Part shown: one piece after another, positions 13,348 to 25,932 of the stretch
Numbering within the stretch: position 1 is the stretch's first letter
Layout: each line of letters begins with the position of its first letter
Assembly (NCBI GenBank): GCA_964019135.1
Contig: OZ025252.1
Location: forward strand, 43,994,959-44,058,958
Direction of reading: 5' to 3'
Origin: Arenicola marina
Taxonomy: Eukaryota > Annelida > Polychaeta > Arenicolidae
Length of the DNA: 64,000 nucleotides
Translations under genes and position numbers: made by a program
Notes under the pieces: generated by a model
What the model was told of the DNA's origin: nothing
The model's database searches: none
The model's input: only the letters and a program-made list of their open reading frames with translations

Positions 13348-16300
13348 CCGGCGTATCGCGATTCATCCGCAATTTGTTTGGCACGCTATTCAGACCCGAT
13401 TACTTCTATTTCAAACCTCGCAGTCCGTCGTTTCTCCTCTCTTTTTTTCTAAGCATCCAATTTGTCAACGCTGTATGACGACCTACCTTAGCAAGCCGTT
13501 GCCTGCTTTAGGACGTGTCGAAGGGGGGCGGGCGGTCGGCAAGGGGCGGTCGGGAGGGGGGGGCGGAGAGAGGGAGGAGGGGGCGGAGAGAGGGAGGGGG
13601 GGGGGGGGCGGAGGGGGGGGTGGGAGCTAACCACCAGGACCAACTGACGAATGGTGACCGTTTTTATGTTGTGAAGATTGCGGTGAATTGCTTGAACGAT
13701 CGTACAATGTCTTATGTCGTACCTTCGGGCGCCAGACGGTAAATCTTTCTTCGGGTGCAAAAAAAACTCGGACAAATCTCATTGGTTGTGAAACGGAATA
13801 TAGACTATATGCCTTTACCGATTTACATCTGATTCACGATTCGTGTATCCTCATGACGACAAGCTGATCTGTCCGAATTACAAAACATGCAATCGAGGGA
13901 TTAGACTTGCATAAACAGGTTTTACGGCGGCATTAACTCAAAAGCAGGATGTTTGTACAACACACAACACAATTTCTAGACCCTCATCACCAAATGCGGA
14001 GCTGGGAAAACATACATTTCATCGATCAGACCTCCATTGTTATGCGACTGGCTAAGTCGTCTAGTTACATTAATTAATACGCAAAACTACCTAGAATAAG
14101 ATCAATATTGTGGATCCAATTGTCAACATATGCTCACATTGCCCTAGGATGCAATAAAGGTAGACCCTAATGAAGAGAAACATGACATGACCGGCCATCA
14201 GGGCAACTCACCACATCTAGAGTGCTAATTCGATGGGTTGGCTGCAGGATTGACCCTTCGACCCTTCGGCTCGCGGAATAAAAACCAATTCGCTGGAGCG
14301 CGTGTTCGCGAATAACTACTAACTTGTTGACGTCGGAGGTGAGGTCACATCCACGGGCTCCTTGTGTTCCTTGGTTCCACTGTTAACCGCGTGGCGACAA
14401 TGTCTCCATTGTTAGAGAAGGAGGCGATCATGACTCTCCTAGAGACCCGGCCTCCTGCACCATTCAGACTGATAACCAATCAACTTAGCAAATTGTATCA
14501 GGTGGCGCAGCAAACGTTCGCATAACCGGTTGAAACCCTGCATTATATACACGAAGCCGACCAAAGAAGACGGTAGTTTACGACTGTCACGCCTTGGTTC
14601 ACGGTGGTCTCATTCGAGCAAGTTATTCTGCCGGCTGCGTGACCGAATTCATAATGAAACCATTTTTTGTGTGAGAAGAAAAGTGGAAAACTGTATATGG
14701 AAACGCAACACGCATTTGAATTAAATCGTGACAGTATGTGCAATCACACCACGAACTGGTTGTGTCACGTATACCAGCCGAGCAACGCCATCAGGGTGGG
14801 AATGCCAATGGATGTACGGTCACTTAAGCAGAACCAAGGGAGAATTTGTAATATGTCAAGTAACACATCTTTTCAATTAAACACGCAAATAGTCGTTACT
14901 CAAATAGTATTCCATTTTTATCGTGCAGAAAGGAAATTCCGCCTCTTCCACCGCCGGTTGCTAAAGTACAAAGGCCGTTAAATTGTGTCCAGTGGACGCT
15001 AGGTGGGTGGGCGTGGGTTGGGGGGGGGGGGGGGGAGCGGACGGGGGATGGGGCGCGCGGACAAGTAGGGTGCTATTTAGGGTCGGTGTATTACAAATAT
15101 TACGCCAATTTGTCCGAAGAGTTCAACGAGGAGATAAGGGAGCTTGAAATAGTCAGGACCCCGTCATCACCCACCCCCCCCCCCCCCCCCAACACACACA
15201 CACACACACCCACCCCCTTCTCCCTCCCAGAGTGGATATAGGTTAGGTTGTTTAGAGTTAGTTTAGCTGAGCTAACATATCAAAACTACCTGAGGGTAAT
15301 TATTGTGGCAGCAAGGAGGCTTATATATATAGTGTCATAAGCAAAGAGTTGTTCAGATATGTCCCTTACGTACAGCACTATATATATCAAATATTTGCCC
15401 TTCAATCTTTCAATTTCATGGGAGTGTTATTAAATGTATTCAATCGATGTATGCCAATCTCAAGTCTCACGGTATAAAATTGCCTGATGGATAAACAGCG
15501 CTTCACTCAGGAGCCACGTCCGCCAGCCAGTGGGAGGCAATGATGTATCATAGACCTACTTTATTATACTAAGCGAATTTGTAGATACGGTTAAAGATAG
15601 CGGTGCCTGCAGACTCCGCTTACATGAACAATATCCAATCCGAGATCTGTAATCTGTGTGCTTGAATGTTAAAATAGGTCTAAAAAATCAATATCGAAAG
15701 TACTGAAATAATTGTTTTCAAAGCGTAGTTATTGTTAAACCGATACAGAAATGGTATTTGAAAGGCCAACAAATCGAAGTTGCTTCAGGCTACAACTAAA
15801 TATCTGGGTATCTACGATTACCGTTGACAAGATTCGGTATAGCTAAATGTGTGACATATTGGCTACGGGTAGTGCTTTAGAAAGTGCGTGTGATAGGATT
15901 TACCTGCCGCCGTTAGGAATGATAACATGGGAGTCTTTTAAAAAAACACTTTTTTGAACAAAAACGGATTCCATTTTTAATGGGAAAAACCCAAGGTGTC
16001 GGGGATGAAACATAACTAAACCTTGGGTTTTTGCCGAGTTGGATGATCATTTATTGTACAATAAAACAACCAGACTGTTATGTGTCTTACATTAATATAA
16101 GAACATTAGACTATCACTGGCGCATTATAGGCATTGAGTGTTTAAGTTAGCAGACACGACGGTAAGCTTGATCTTGACCGACTCTGTACCTGTTTATCAT
16201 GATAAAAGTGGAATATCCCTTGCTGTTACTATGCCCAAGAGTGTCAGAGCTATGACGTCATTATGTAGACACAGTCGTATGGGAAACAGCCTTTGTAAAA

Positions 16301-16745
16301 TATGTTAATGAGTATTCAACGCGTAACGCTTTAACAATACAGTGAGGCGACTTTACATTTGTCCTATTTCTTTTCTTACCTAACTGGCTGATGTATTTTT
16401 TTACCTGTGTTAAATGGATGCCATATAGCATAAGGTCTTGCACTTTCCCCGCCTAGATAATTAGCTTATACGCATAACCGTCGCCGCACCTTGGTCTTGA
16501 ATGGATGTAATAATGGATTAACATTGATAATAATACTAATGTTATCAATAGGTTTCATGTTATTATCTGGCCCTATATGCGGATAGAGCACCAGAGTTTC
16601 GCCAGACAACGCCCACCGTCGCCCCAGGGGACCGTGTTTTCCATGTCGTTGTGAGTGTCCTGATGTAGACAAGCCTGAAGTGTACTTACATCTCCATACC
16701 TAGAGACACACCCAACCCACGCGGCGAAGGAATCCCAAAGGATGG

Positions 16746-16781
<36 letters not shown>

Positions 16782-17995
16782 ACCAATATGTTGACGCTGG
16801 TAGGCACTTGACAAAAACCAAATCGCTTACTCCTGGTCTACCTGATTGACATATGTGATGAGCTGCCGGTGAGATCTTACAAATCAGAATGGCAATGTCT
16901 ACTAGTTGACTGCCTCTTGGGTGGATATGCGTACTAACAAGTAAGGGATTGACATTCCAATTGGAGCCGCACCCACTTAAAGTTACTTATTCAGACTGAT
17001 ATTTCCAGCCAACTATTTAAATAATTCTCAACGTTACGCTGAAATGGAATATTAACACATTTAACAGCAAATGTAATGCTATATCTGACCACAAGACGGC
17101 TTTCGGGAACGAGCCAAGCACTGTTAAAGTCAGATATTTTAGGAAAAATGTAGTTGTTCATGTAAAATATTTTCACATGGGGTGTGGCCCTTTCACAAAT
17201 TCCTGGATCCGCCACTGGCTACGTCGTGTAGGTCTACTTCGTCAGATATCTATGAGTAGTCCACTGGTTATTGCACATGCAGTTCTAGGCATGGTAAGCA
17301 GGTGATGCATTTCAGTGACAAGAATATATTATTCTTGCGCTCCAAATGACGTCATAAACAGGGACAAATTTGCTTACTGATTTGGTTTTGGTGTAAACGA
17401 GTCGTTTGGCTTTTCCGCCACATTCTGGTAGCAAGCCGCGCGGGGTGAGTAAAAGTAATATGGGTGTACCCAACATATTACAAGGCCTTTCCGTCCCGTT
17501 CACAATGTACTTATTCTTGTTCAACAAAGTTATTACACGAATCAAACCCGTTACACCGCCTCAAAGATCCTTTCAATAATCCCTCATGGATACAAGATAT
17601 CAGATTTGGGATTAAAGTAAATATGAAGGATATAATGTTGAGCTGAAAAAAATTTCCGTCCGAAAAATCTTCAAAATGAAGCTGGTACGACAACTACTGG
17701 TAAAAACTACTATAGTCAGACAGCCACCGTAACACATATGGAGCAAATTATGGAAGGGATTACAGAGAAGCAGCAGGGATGCTGCTGCAAAATGTCATGC
17801 AAAACAATAATGTGTTGTCGGTGACCAAGAACGCGAAGGCGAAGCACTCAAGGCAGCTAAAGTTTCTGAGAAAAGGAAAGAATAATATTCCAGAAGCCCC
17901 CCCCCCCTTCCCCGCAATATATTATGAGGTATGAGAAAGAAACTACAGCAGATACTTTGTTTACGAGTAATAACGATATTTATATTGTAATATTC
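13348..17995. other. Non-coding stretch
   Basis: No supportable gene in about 4.6 kb. A G-rich low-complexity patch lies at 13520-13625, G- and C-runs at 15015-15060 and 15173-15225, and a TA microsatellite at about 16745-16784. A copy of the phrase GGATCCGCCACTGGCT at about 17206-17221 resembles the terminus of the inverted-repeat element at 23683, so a decayed fragment of that family may end here. Confidence 0.5.
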
Positions 17996-18487
17996 CTCAT
18001 CCCAAGGACCCTCATCCCATGGACCCTCATCCCATGGACCCTCATCCCATGGACCCTCAGTCTCTCATCCCATGGACCCTCATCCCATGAACCCTCATCC
18101 CATGGACCCTCATCCCATGGACCCTCAGTCTCTCATCCCATGCACCCTCATCCCATGAACCCTCATCCCATGGACCCTCATCCCATGAACCCTCAGTCTC
18201 TCAACCCATGGAGCCTCATCCCATGAACCCTCATCCCATGGACCCTCATCCCATGGACCCTCAGTCCCTCACCCCATGAACCCTCATCCCATGGACCCTC
18301 AGTCTCTCATCCCATGGACCCTCAGTCCCTCATCCCATGAACCCTCATCCCCTCATCCCATGGACCCTCAGTCCCTCACCCCATGGACCATCAGTCCCTC
18401 ACCCCATGGACCATCAGTTCCTCATCCCATGGACCCTCAGTCCCTTATCCCATGGACCCTCAGTCCCTCACCCCATGTATCCACAAC
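17996..18487. repeat. 15-bp minisatellite with CATCCCATGGACCCT unit
   Basis: The unit CATCCCATGGACCCT is repeated in tandem, interspersed with a longer form carrying an extra CAGTCYCT before the next CATCCC. Variants ATGAACCCT, ATGCACCCT and ACCCCATGG occur. About 30 units are present. The periodic open frames across it are satellite translations, not genes. Confidence 0.95.
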
Positions 18488-19706
18488 CCCTCATCACAAT
18501 ATTTTGCATTTAAACTGGAACCTGCATCCGCGTCACTCAAAATTACGGCTTTGATCGTTCAGAGTTGATGCCCAGATTTCGTGACTGAAACGTGCCACAT
18601 TTACCAAACTATGAGCGGCATAATTTGCACAATCGCCGGATTGCTTCAATGTTTACTCTTCTGTGATTATATATTATGCTACTGTTACGCATTAATTTAC
18701 CCAGAACCTGGCCTTCAAACACTGAGCCTTTCGGCAGTTACTATGGCTACTATGGGCGTTTACGGTGCGGTGAAACTTTGATCAATCCATGTAGGACTCG
18801 ACAGCGAGAAATTTAGTATGATCTGTGTGGCAACTTATAATAAAGCATGGAAATTAACGTATACCTACAAGAAGTGCGCAGATACCTCCAGAAAACGACG
18901 TGCACGCCGTCTACCGGACCCATTGAGCTGACATTGGCAGACGTTAATTTTGACGTCAAACAAATAGGTATTGAAAATGGTTGATTCAAAATAGTATAAA
19001 TATGATGCTTATATGACACACTCACACACTTGGTAGACACGACCAAATAGTACACAATACCACATTGATGTGTGTTTGGTTGTTTTGGGCTGCAACAATT
19101 TCACCAGAGGTACTTTAATTGTGGCGTCGCTTCAGGTAAACCACAGCAGTGTCTGCCCCACACCGTCGGCATGACTGACATCCTTTTCGTCCAGGCAAGA
19201 CGATGTTTTTACTTTTTAATAGGATTGACGGTATCATATACTCACTCAGTAAACGACAACTTGTTTTTGTTCATATCAGTTGTTTACGTCTGACATCATC
19301 TCTTTACGGTGTGTTTTACGACACATTTATTGATGAATTCAAAATATTACGAGTGAGGAATGTTTACATCGTAGTGAGCGGATCGAAAGTCTGATGCACC
19401 GACGCCATTACGGACTGACTCTATGCAATGTAACCAAGGCAAGCGCTATTACATGAGAGTGTGCTGGATAACCCACCAGCGAACAGTCCACGTGTGGATA
19501 CCAATGGGATAGATACCCACCATGGGTCGCCTGACTTTAGCCCGGAGTAAAAAAAAGATGTTTATACCTAATCTCGTGCGTTAATTGTGTTGCACGCTCC
19601 TTCACTTTGAAGAAGATTGGATAGGTAGCCACACACTGTTCAACTTCGTTTTCGCGCCTGGCACTGGAAACATGCGAACCACGCTACGAATCTAACAAGC
19701 GAAGCC
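18488..19706. other. Non-coding stretch
   Basis: No gene, RNA or repeat recognised in about 1.2 kb. Several short open frames lack any conserved character. Confidence 0.45.
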
Positions 19707-20167
19707 CTCTCAACCCTACCCCCTCTCAACCCTACCCCCTCTCAACCCTACCCCCTCTCAACCTACCCCCGCCCCGCCATGACACTCTCAACCCTACCCC
19801 CTCTCAACCCTACCCCCTCTCACCCTACCCCCTCTCACCCTACCCCCTCTCAACCCTACCCCCTCTCAACCCTACCCCCTCTCACCCCTACCCCCTCTCA
19901 CCCCTACCCCCTCTCAACCCTACCCCCTCTCACCCTACCCCCTCTCAACCCTACCCCCTCTCACCCCTACCCCCTCTCAACCCTACCCCCTCTCAACCCT
20001 ACCCCCTCTCAACCCTACCCCCTCTCAACCCTACCCCCTCTCAACCCTACCCCCTCTCAACCCTACCCCCTCTCAACCCTACCCCCTCTCAACCCTACCC
20101 CCTCTCAACCCTACCCCCTCTCAACCCTACCCCCTCTCAACCCTACCCCCTCTCAACCCTACCCCCG
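19707..20167. repeat. 16-bp C-rich minisatellite (CTCTCAACCCTACCCC)
   Basis: About 28 tandem copies of CTCTCAACCCTACCCC, some reading TCACCCCTACC. One interruption near 19765-19785 carries CCCGCCCCGCCATGACA. Almost the same phrase (CCCGCCATGACACC) follows the last unit at about 20170, suggesting a boundary sequence copied along with the array. The unit contains AACCCTA, like telomeric DNA, but the period is 16, not 6. Confidence 0.95.
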
Positions 20168-21870
20168 AACCCGCCATGACACCCCGACACACAGAACGCC
20201 CGTCGTGTTCGCCTGACGCGATGCCTGCGCATAGGGTTGACGTGGGGACACGGAACCACTAGCCAATTGCCTCGTTAGTTATACATCTATAGATATACTG
20301 AGAAAAAACACCGCCCATATAGCCCAGGATTACCCAGTAGCCATGGTTCGACTTGTTCCCACCGCGGTCGCAGACCTCCCCATCGCGTGACCGGGCAAAG
20401 CATTGTGGGAACGTTTTGGACTCCCGGGGTGCCTTTCGAGCGCTGACAGCGCCGCCTACCGAGAGAATCAATCGAGTCAGGTACTCCACATCAACGCACA
20501 TGTGTCGAAGAGAACTTTGGACCACGATCCGAAGCGATAATTGCTAAAATAGTCTTTCGAATAATCAGCTCACGTTGGTGAAAAATCACATAGCATTGTG
20601 AACCCCCACCAAGCGCGTGTTTGTTAAAAATGACGGTTATACATGTGAAGTCTGCGCCTGACCGGACGTCCTGAAGCGGACGTCGATGGGAGAGTGGTAA
20701 TTAAAACAACAATTATGTGAAATGAGAAAAAAATCGCCACGACATATACAATATAGCAGCTTCCTGGCACGTTACTATAAACACAGTAATGACGACAGGA
20801 ATGTCGTACAAAAGTTATGGATAAGAATAAAATCCAACTGACATGTACACACACGTGACAACGGGGCGTTGGGTTTGTTCATCGGGGAATCTCCCACAAT
20901 CACCTCTATTTGTGAGCCTGAAGGACACAAGGATTATAGATTTGGTCTGTGGTGTGCGCTGCCATATAGACTGTCTGTAATCGATTGGCGCAATTGACTT
21001 GTAAAGCTACCTTGATGAAGCATCCGCACCTGTTGGGTAGTAACGTAATCACAACGGTATAGGGACAGTAACTGTTCGCGTGGGTTTTGAAAGAGTCGGT
21101 TCAGTGGGAGAGCAGAGAGTGATTGTCTGTATCAAGATTGCGCTACCCACTCGGCCACCGCGGTGGTACGTGCAACCGTTGCACTGATCAGCCCCATGTC
21201 CTGATGTCGTGTGCACTCTATGTACCGTCTAAAACACATAAGAATTGGTTGCTATAGTATATCATAAACGGAGCTTAACATACTTAGCCGACATTTCGCT
21301 TTATCTTGCGGATATTGTTCAATCCGTCATTTCTTTTGAGGGTTTTGGACCACATAGGCTGAGAAAACGTGCGTTGTCTAAAACCCTAGAAGGCTTAAAA
21401 CAGGGTTGATATAGTATAGTATAAAACTACTGGACCTACTTTCTTAACCGACGTATGTACATTTTGCTACATATTGCGTTGTTCATTCCGTAATTTCTTT
21501 TGAGACTGTTCGGCCATATGAGTTGAGTTGAGTTGAGTTTTAATGGCAGGGTTTGAAAAATGGCAAGCAGTGTTATTAGGTTGTCGTTAACGTGTATTGA
21601 GATATAATGGCTGTCAACATTATATCACGAACGGGGTTTGTATATACTTCATAAAAAACTAATACACCCCTTTTGTTCCCTTTGTATAGCGACGATGGGC
21701 TGGCCCAGCACTGAGGTAACTCTATGGCCAGGTCAACTATTTGACACCTTCACACAGAGTTATGAAGGAGCGCACGTGGCCCTTTGCACATATGTTTTCG
21801 AGTCTTTCGAATTGCATTGAGAAACATCACATGGATTGCACGTGTCGGAGGCCAAGCTTCCCGTGCGGTT
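20168..21870. other. Non-coding stretch
   Basis: No gene seen. Two related segments near 21230-21350 and 21400-21520 share phrases such as GGTTG(A/C)TATAGTAT, CCGACRT and CATTTCTTTTGAG. They look like old diverged duplicates about 180 bp apart. A short GAGTT tandem occurs at about 21521-21540. Confidence 0.45.
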
Positions 21871-22078
21871 GGCTGTATATTCAGGACGCTTTAACCAATT
21901 CTAGTAATATCGCGTCAATGGGACAAGGAAGGGGAGAGTGGAGCCATGTCCCCGGGGTAACCCCCTACTCTTTGCGAAAAAGGACATGGGTTCATTATCC
22001 TGCGATCACACAGACATGACCACAGTGGGGTTCGGATCACAGACCCACGTGCCTAACCCACTGAGCTATCGGGGCGGC
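21871..22078 (-). mobile_element. tRNA-derived SINE (type A), minus-strand copy
   Basis: On the minus strand it begins at 22078 with GCCGCCCCGATAGCTCAGTG. This contains an A box, with the B-box-like GATCCGAACCC following. It has the same body as the copy at 29527: a block with AAAGAGTAGGGGGTTACCC, then CATGGCTCC, then GACGCGAT, then GGTTAAAGCGTCCTGAATAT at the 3' end. Two near full-length copies and two fragments in one window define a dispersed family. The shared head is tRNA-like, so it should be transcribed by RNA polymerase III when intact. Confidence 0.85.
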
Positions 22079-22808
22079 CCTCTTCCCGCGCGCTGCAAGC
22101 TGCGCAGTTAGCGAAAAAAAAACAATGCCATGTCACTATACCTTACAATCGTGCAAAGATATATATATAAATGGATTGTATACATATCAGCGTCAGTTAT
22201 CGCCAACATGCAATACATGTGTATATAGCTGTGTCCATTTCAACCCACGGCTGCACCTGAGTATGTCAGTCGCCTTCAGAAATGAGATGTAACCACCCAC
22301 ACAAGCTTAGATGGTACACGCACTGATGCGACGATACACTGAATGGTTGTAACATTTTATTGCGCATTGCATTCGCATGAACTTTCCGAACACGAAATGA
22401 CATCATAACGCAAACATATTGTTGCAGAAATGGTTATTAACATACACAGGTGGCTTACACAATACTGATGAGAAACTGCAAGATAGATATATACATATCG
22501 TGTGATGATAAGATATATATCAAGATATCTTATGACATTGTAATACGTTTTATTAAACAGATATTTATTTATACATAGCGAATACGTCTCTATTTACATA
22601 TAATCTACAAGACAGATGCAAATACAAATAGTTGTAATAATGGAGCACAAATAGTTTTAATAATGGAGCACAACCAGTTCTGGGAATGTGGTAACAAGCA
22701 TCGCCAGTCGTACAATGCGACCGTGTATATCCATATAATATACGGCACCGTTCAACGGCTTCGCGAGCAAACAGCCTAACATGGCCTGTTCCCTTGCCCC
22801 CCTACATC
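22079..22808. other. AT-rich non-coding stretch
   Basis: No gene. Several short ATATAT runs occur (22160, 22490, 22510). The phrase ATAATGGAGCACAA is directly repeated at about 22637 and 22661. Confidence 0.45.
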
Positions 22809-22902
22809 GAGACGGTTCGGAGAAACCACCGAGATGTATTTCCTGGACCACCAAAAAAGTGCAACCCCAGGGCCCGGCCCCAGGGTTTCTCCGAACCGTC
22901 TC
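22809..22902. mobile_element. Short element with perfect 19-bp inverted ends
   Basis: GAGACGGTTCGGAGAAACC at 22809-22827 is the exact inverse of 22884-22902. The 56-bp middle contains a second small palindrome (CCAGGGCCCGGCCCCAGG). This is a 94-bp hairpin-forming unit, probably a very short MITE or foldback relic. No convincing target duplication is seen. Confidence 0.6.
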
Positions 22903-23682
22903 TGTTGTATTAAGGACTGAACGTCCAATATTAATAATCGTGCTTGAGTCTGCGACAGCGCCACCAAGTGTTTTATGCTAATGAGCATGCAGTCTCATAT
23001 TTGTCACTTGTCTCCTGGTCACCGACGTGTTAAGAACAGAGAAGTAATAAACGACAATAAGTGTACTTCGTCTTCGTCTCCTGTTTTGGTCCCACCGGAC
23101 ATCTCCGGACTCCACAGTCTTTACCACATCGGGAGGCGGTTTCGTACGGAGAGATCATGACAAGATGGCGCTGGGTGACGAAGTTAGTTATTGGTGTGGC
23201 ATGTGCTAAGAGATATTTTCAACCTTTGAAAAATAGTTGGAATTCCACAATCAACCAGGAAGAATCAAATAATTGGTGTTTGTTCATTCCCCCAAGAAAT
23301 ATAAAGCCTCCTTCTCCGTAAAAGGAGGCTGGAAGATAAGAAACTGACAAATTTGTTGGGTGATCATAAATTGGTGACTGTAAGCTTAGTCAGGCCTAAC
23401 ACTTTAGCCTAAGAATTAATTTATCAAGTTATCTTAAAGTCTTTCACGTTTGTGCGCCTGATCTGTCTGTTACGGGGTAAACCTTCTTTTACAGCGCTTT
23501 ATAACGTTGAATAGAATGATGGCCAGCGCCATTTTTTTTCTCGCAATCGCCGTTTTCGGCACGTTCTCCGGAGTGGTCCGAACTCCGCATTGGAGAGACC
23601 AACAAAGTGCAAGCTTAGTCTATGAGATAACAAAGATCACATAACGGGGCGGCCAGTATTCATAAACTACCCTTAGGCTATG
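22903..23682. other. Non-coding stretch
   Basis: No supportable gene. A small hairpin GCCTCCTTCTCCGTAAAAGGAGGC occupies about 23306-23329; it is followed by mixed sequence rather than a T-run, and I assign it no function. Confidence 0.4.
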
Positions 23683-23862
23683 CAGGGGCTGATCCAGAAG
23701 ATCTGGATAAGGGGGGGGGGACGGTTTCAGGGTCGGATCCAGATATGCTGGAAAGGGGTGGCCGATTTCGGTTTTCAGTTTTCATGTTAAATGGTATAAA
23801 TTTCGGCCCTAAAAGGGGGGGGGCCGGGGCCGGGCCGCCCCGCCCCCCTGGATCCGCCCCTG
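23683..23862. mobile_element. 180-bp MITE with CAGGGGCNGATCC ends
   Basis: The left end CAGGGGCTGATCCAG and the right end CTGGATCCGCCCCTG are inverted copies with one mismatch. The element is flanked on both sides by CTATG (23678-23682 and 23863-23867). This could be a 5-bp target duplication, or part of an imperfect 8-bp one. Related termini (GAGGCGGATCCA) occur at about 59005 and 59138. A hAT-like origin is possible but unproven. Confidence 0.7.
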
Positions 23863-24248
23863 CTATGTAAATAAACTTTGAACATTTGTCGAGCGATTAT
23901 CGAGTTGAAATAGGAAAGGATTTACCCAAGAGAAGTATTTTTGGTATTAAGAAAGAGAGAAAATTATTTTGAATATGATTTCTTGATCATGAGCATCACG
24001 ACAACCAACTGGTCAGGCTACGACGAAAATGCACTTTTCGCGCGTAAGCTAGGCCTACGTTCGATTTATGAGTACGGCCCCGGTTCCCTTTTGATCCCGA
24101 CAACGATGTCCTTGCATGGGTCTGAAAGAGAACAGAGATTACGTAACATTCGCCACCTGTGAACCTAATCCGAGTACGACAACAGAAAAAACCACTTATG
24201 AATTAAAGTATGACTCAGAATGATCTGGAAATCTAACACAACACGTAT
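23863..24248. other. 3' flank of the CCDC32 homologue
   Basis: No separate gene. This is the downstream side of the minus-strand CCDC32 gene and may hold its 3' untranslated region. I do not see a clear minus-strand AATAAA near the stop codon. Confidence 0.4.
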
Positions 24249-25932
24249 CTACTTAGACGCTAACTCGTCCTTGTCTTCTGATGGTTTATCCTCTCCACAT
24301 GAGTCAACAAATAGTTCCGACTGAAGCTTGGCGAGTTGGTCGCTGGTTAGTAAGGCCTGCAGCTCCTCTTCGCTCAGAGCCTGTCTCTCCGGGTACAGCC
24401 AGCGTTGGAGATCGCCGATGGTGGAGGAGGAGTCTGTAGCCGCGGGATTTACAGTGAAGTTGTTGTGAAATGAGTCACTTTCCTCCAGTAGAGTCATGTG
24501 GGTGTCCTTGACCTTAACCAGAGCATTGATCAGGTCCCGCGAGGTGGCCTCTCGCCCAGTGCGTCCCTTTAGCCGGTTTAATTTCGATTCTGAAAGAAAG
24601 CCGACAAAATAACGGTTAAATAATACAACAATAAGTGTATTCACCATTAGCCGGATAATGAAAATGAAGGGCTGCTACAGATCGATGGAATGTCATTAAA
24701 ATGCCTAATGCCACGCAGAATTCGCGCTATTATTATTATTATTATTATTACGAGTTAAATTTAAATTCAACTTTACCTCACATATATGCTGGGCGTTAAC
24801 ATGTCTCCTTGCTCTTTTGGTTTAACTTTCGCACACAACGTTTAAAGTAGCTAACCCGATTATCAACTCGTAATAATCAGTATAACTATAGCGCGAGTTT
24901 GCGGGGCGTTATGCAATTTCAGGTTATATTGGCCCGACATCAAGCTCTAGCAGCCCGCATATTTTCATTATCCGGATAATGGTGGAGGACACCTAGTTAA
25001 TTAACGACGCGCTATATTAATCAGTGAGCGCGAACACCTGGCTAATTAACGACGCGCTATACATTCGTAAGCTAATTAAAGCCGCGCTATATAAATGAGC
25101 GCGGACATCTAGCCATTTACCGATGCGCTATATGAATGTGAGCACGGACATCTAGCTATTTAACGACGCACTACACTAAATTGAGCGCGGTCAGCTATTT
25201 TAATTAACGACGAGCTGTTGCAATAGCAGTTAATAATTAAGTGTACTTAAAATTATTGCTTGAAGCACTACACAAATCTAAGCGCGGCCATGCATAGCGG
25301 ATTAGTGACATGGTACCGCGTGTACGAAAATGATGACTAGAACGTTATAGTTATTGACAAGTTTGTGACTGACATTTAACTGTAACTTTGCGACAAGTGT
25401 TAACAGAGCATTGGATGTGTGCTGTAGAACCGGATGCGCGCGGCATCTTCGGGTACACATAGCTCCTGACCCTAAAAACAACGTAGGCGACGGCGCGACC
25501 GAGGAAGAGGCAAGAGCAGGCTCACTACGAGTGTCCTGAAAACTGGTCAGTAGGTCTTTAAGCTTACATCAGTGTTCAAACACTGAAGCGTGACGGAAGA
25601 TGTGATATTTCTGTACACAGAATTTTTATCGCACACGAAATATATGCCATCGATATCGTTTGGTAGTAGTTTGGATTGTAGGTGTAGGGCCTATAGACCA
25701 GTATATAGCTACATCTTGTTATTAAATATCCTTGACAATGTATGGTAGGTCCCGTAAACCTACCAAGCGATGCAACATATCGGTCTGAATCCGGAAGACT
25801 CTCTACAAGGTCGGCATCGCCATTATTCTGAGCAGCGTCTGGAATCATGTCCTTGGCTGCCCAGGGATCAGAATCCTTCGGAGAAGTCGGTGACATGTCG
25901 GCCAACTCAGGCCAGACAACCTCGTCCGCCAT
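24249..25932 (-). CDS. CCDC32: CCDC32 homologue (AP2 adaptor assembly factor), two exons
   Basis: Exon 1 is 25932-25764 and exon 2 is 24589-24249. The intron (25763-24590) has a GTAGGT donor and a TTTCTTTCAG acceptor, and the split codon gives Glu57. The product is 169 residues; human CCDC32 is 185. The match is by eye: SLESKLNRLKGR at 55-66 corresponds to human SLEKKLRRIKGL, TSRDLI (72-77) to TSKDML, and LQRWLYPERQALSEEELQALL (117-137) to the FKRWLQPDKVAVSTEEVQYL block. The acidic N-terminus contains the DPWA-type patch typical of endocytic proteins. The start is the first ATG, in good context (AAACATGG); the frame upstream opens only with GTG. In vertebrates CCDC32 acts with AAGAB in assembling the AP2 clathrin adaptor; here that role is inferred from homology. 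The intron carries a MITE and a minisatellite. The gene is divergent from the LRR gene 1.76 kb away. Confidence 0.87.
24643..24983. mobile_element. MITE with long inverted repeats and palindromic tips (complete copy)
   Basis: It lies in the CCDC32 intron. The left end (24645-24660, CATTAGCCGGATAATG) and right end (24966-24981, CATTATCCGGATAATG) are each near-perfect palindromes. The inverted repeat continues inward for more than 100 bp: a block with GGGCTGCTACAG, then AATGCCTAA, then CGCGCTAT, then TATTACGAGTT. On the left this is interrupted by an expanded TAT microsatellite (about 24729-24750). The central unique part is about 100 bp. It has no coding capacity. Diverged, rearranged relatives lie at 33288-33980 and 37108-37688. 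Confidence 0.8.
24985..25225. repeat. Degenerate ~47-bp tandem repeat in the CCDC32 intron
   Basis: About five diverged copies share ACATCTAGCTA, TTAACGACGCGCTATA and TGAGCGCGG. The phrases GCGCT and AGCGC flank a short AT spacer, so each unit can form a small stem. The array begins immediately beside the MITE end. No coding potential. Confidence 0.75.

Noticed and set aside
19707-20167. Interstitial telomere
   Set aside because: The unit contains AACCCTA but the period is 16 bp, with no run of pure hexamers.
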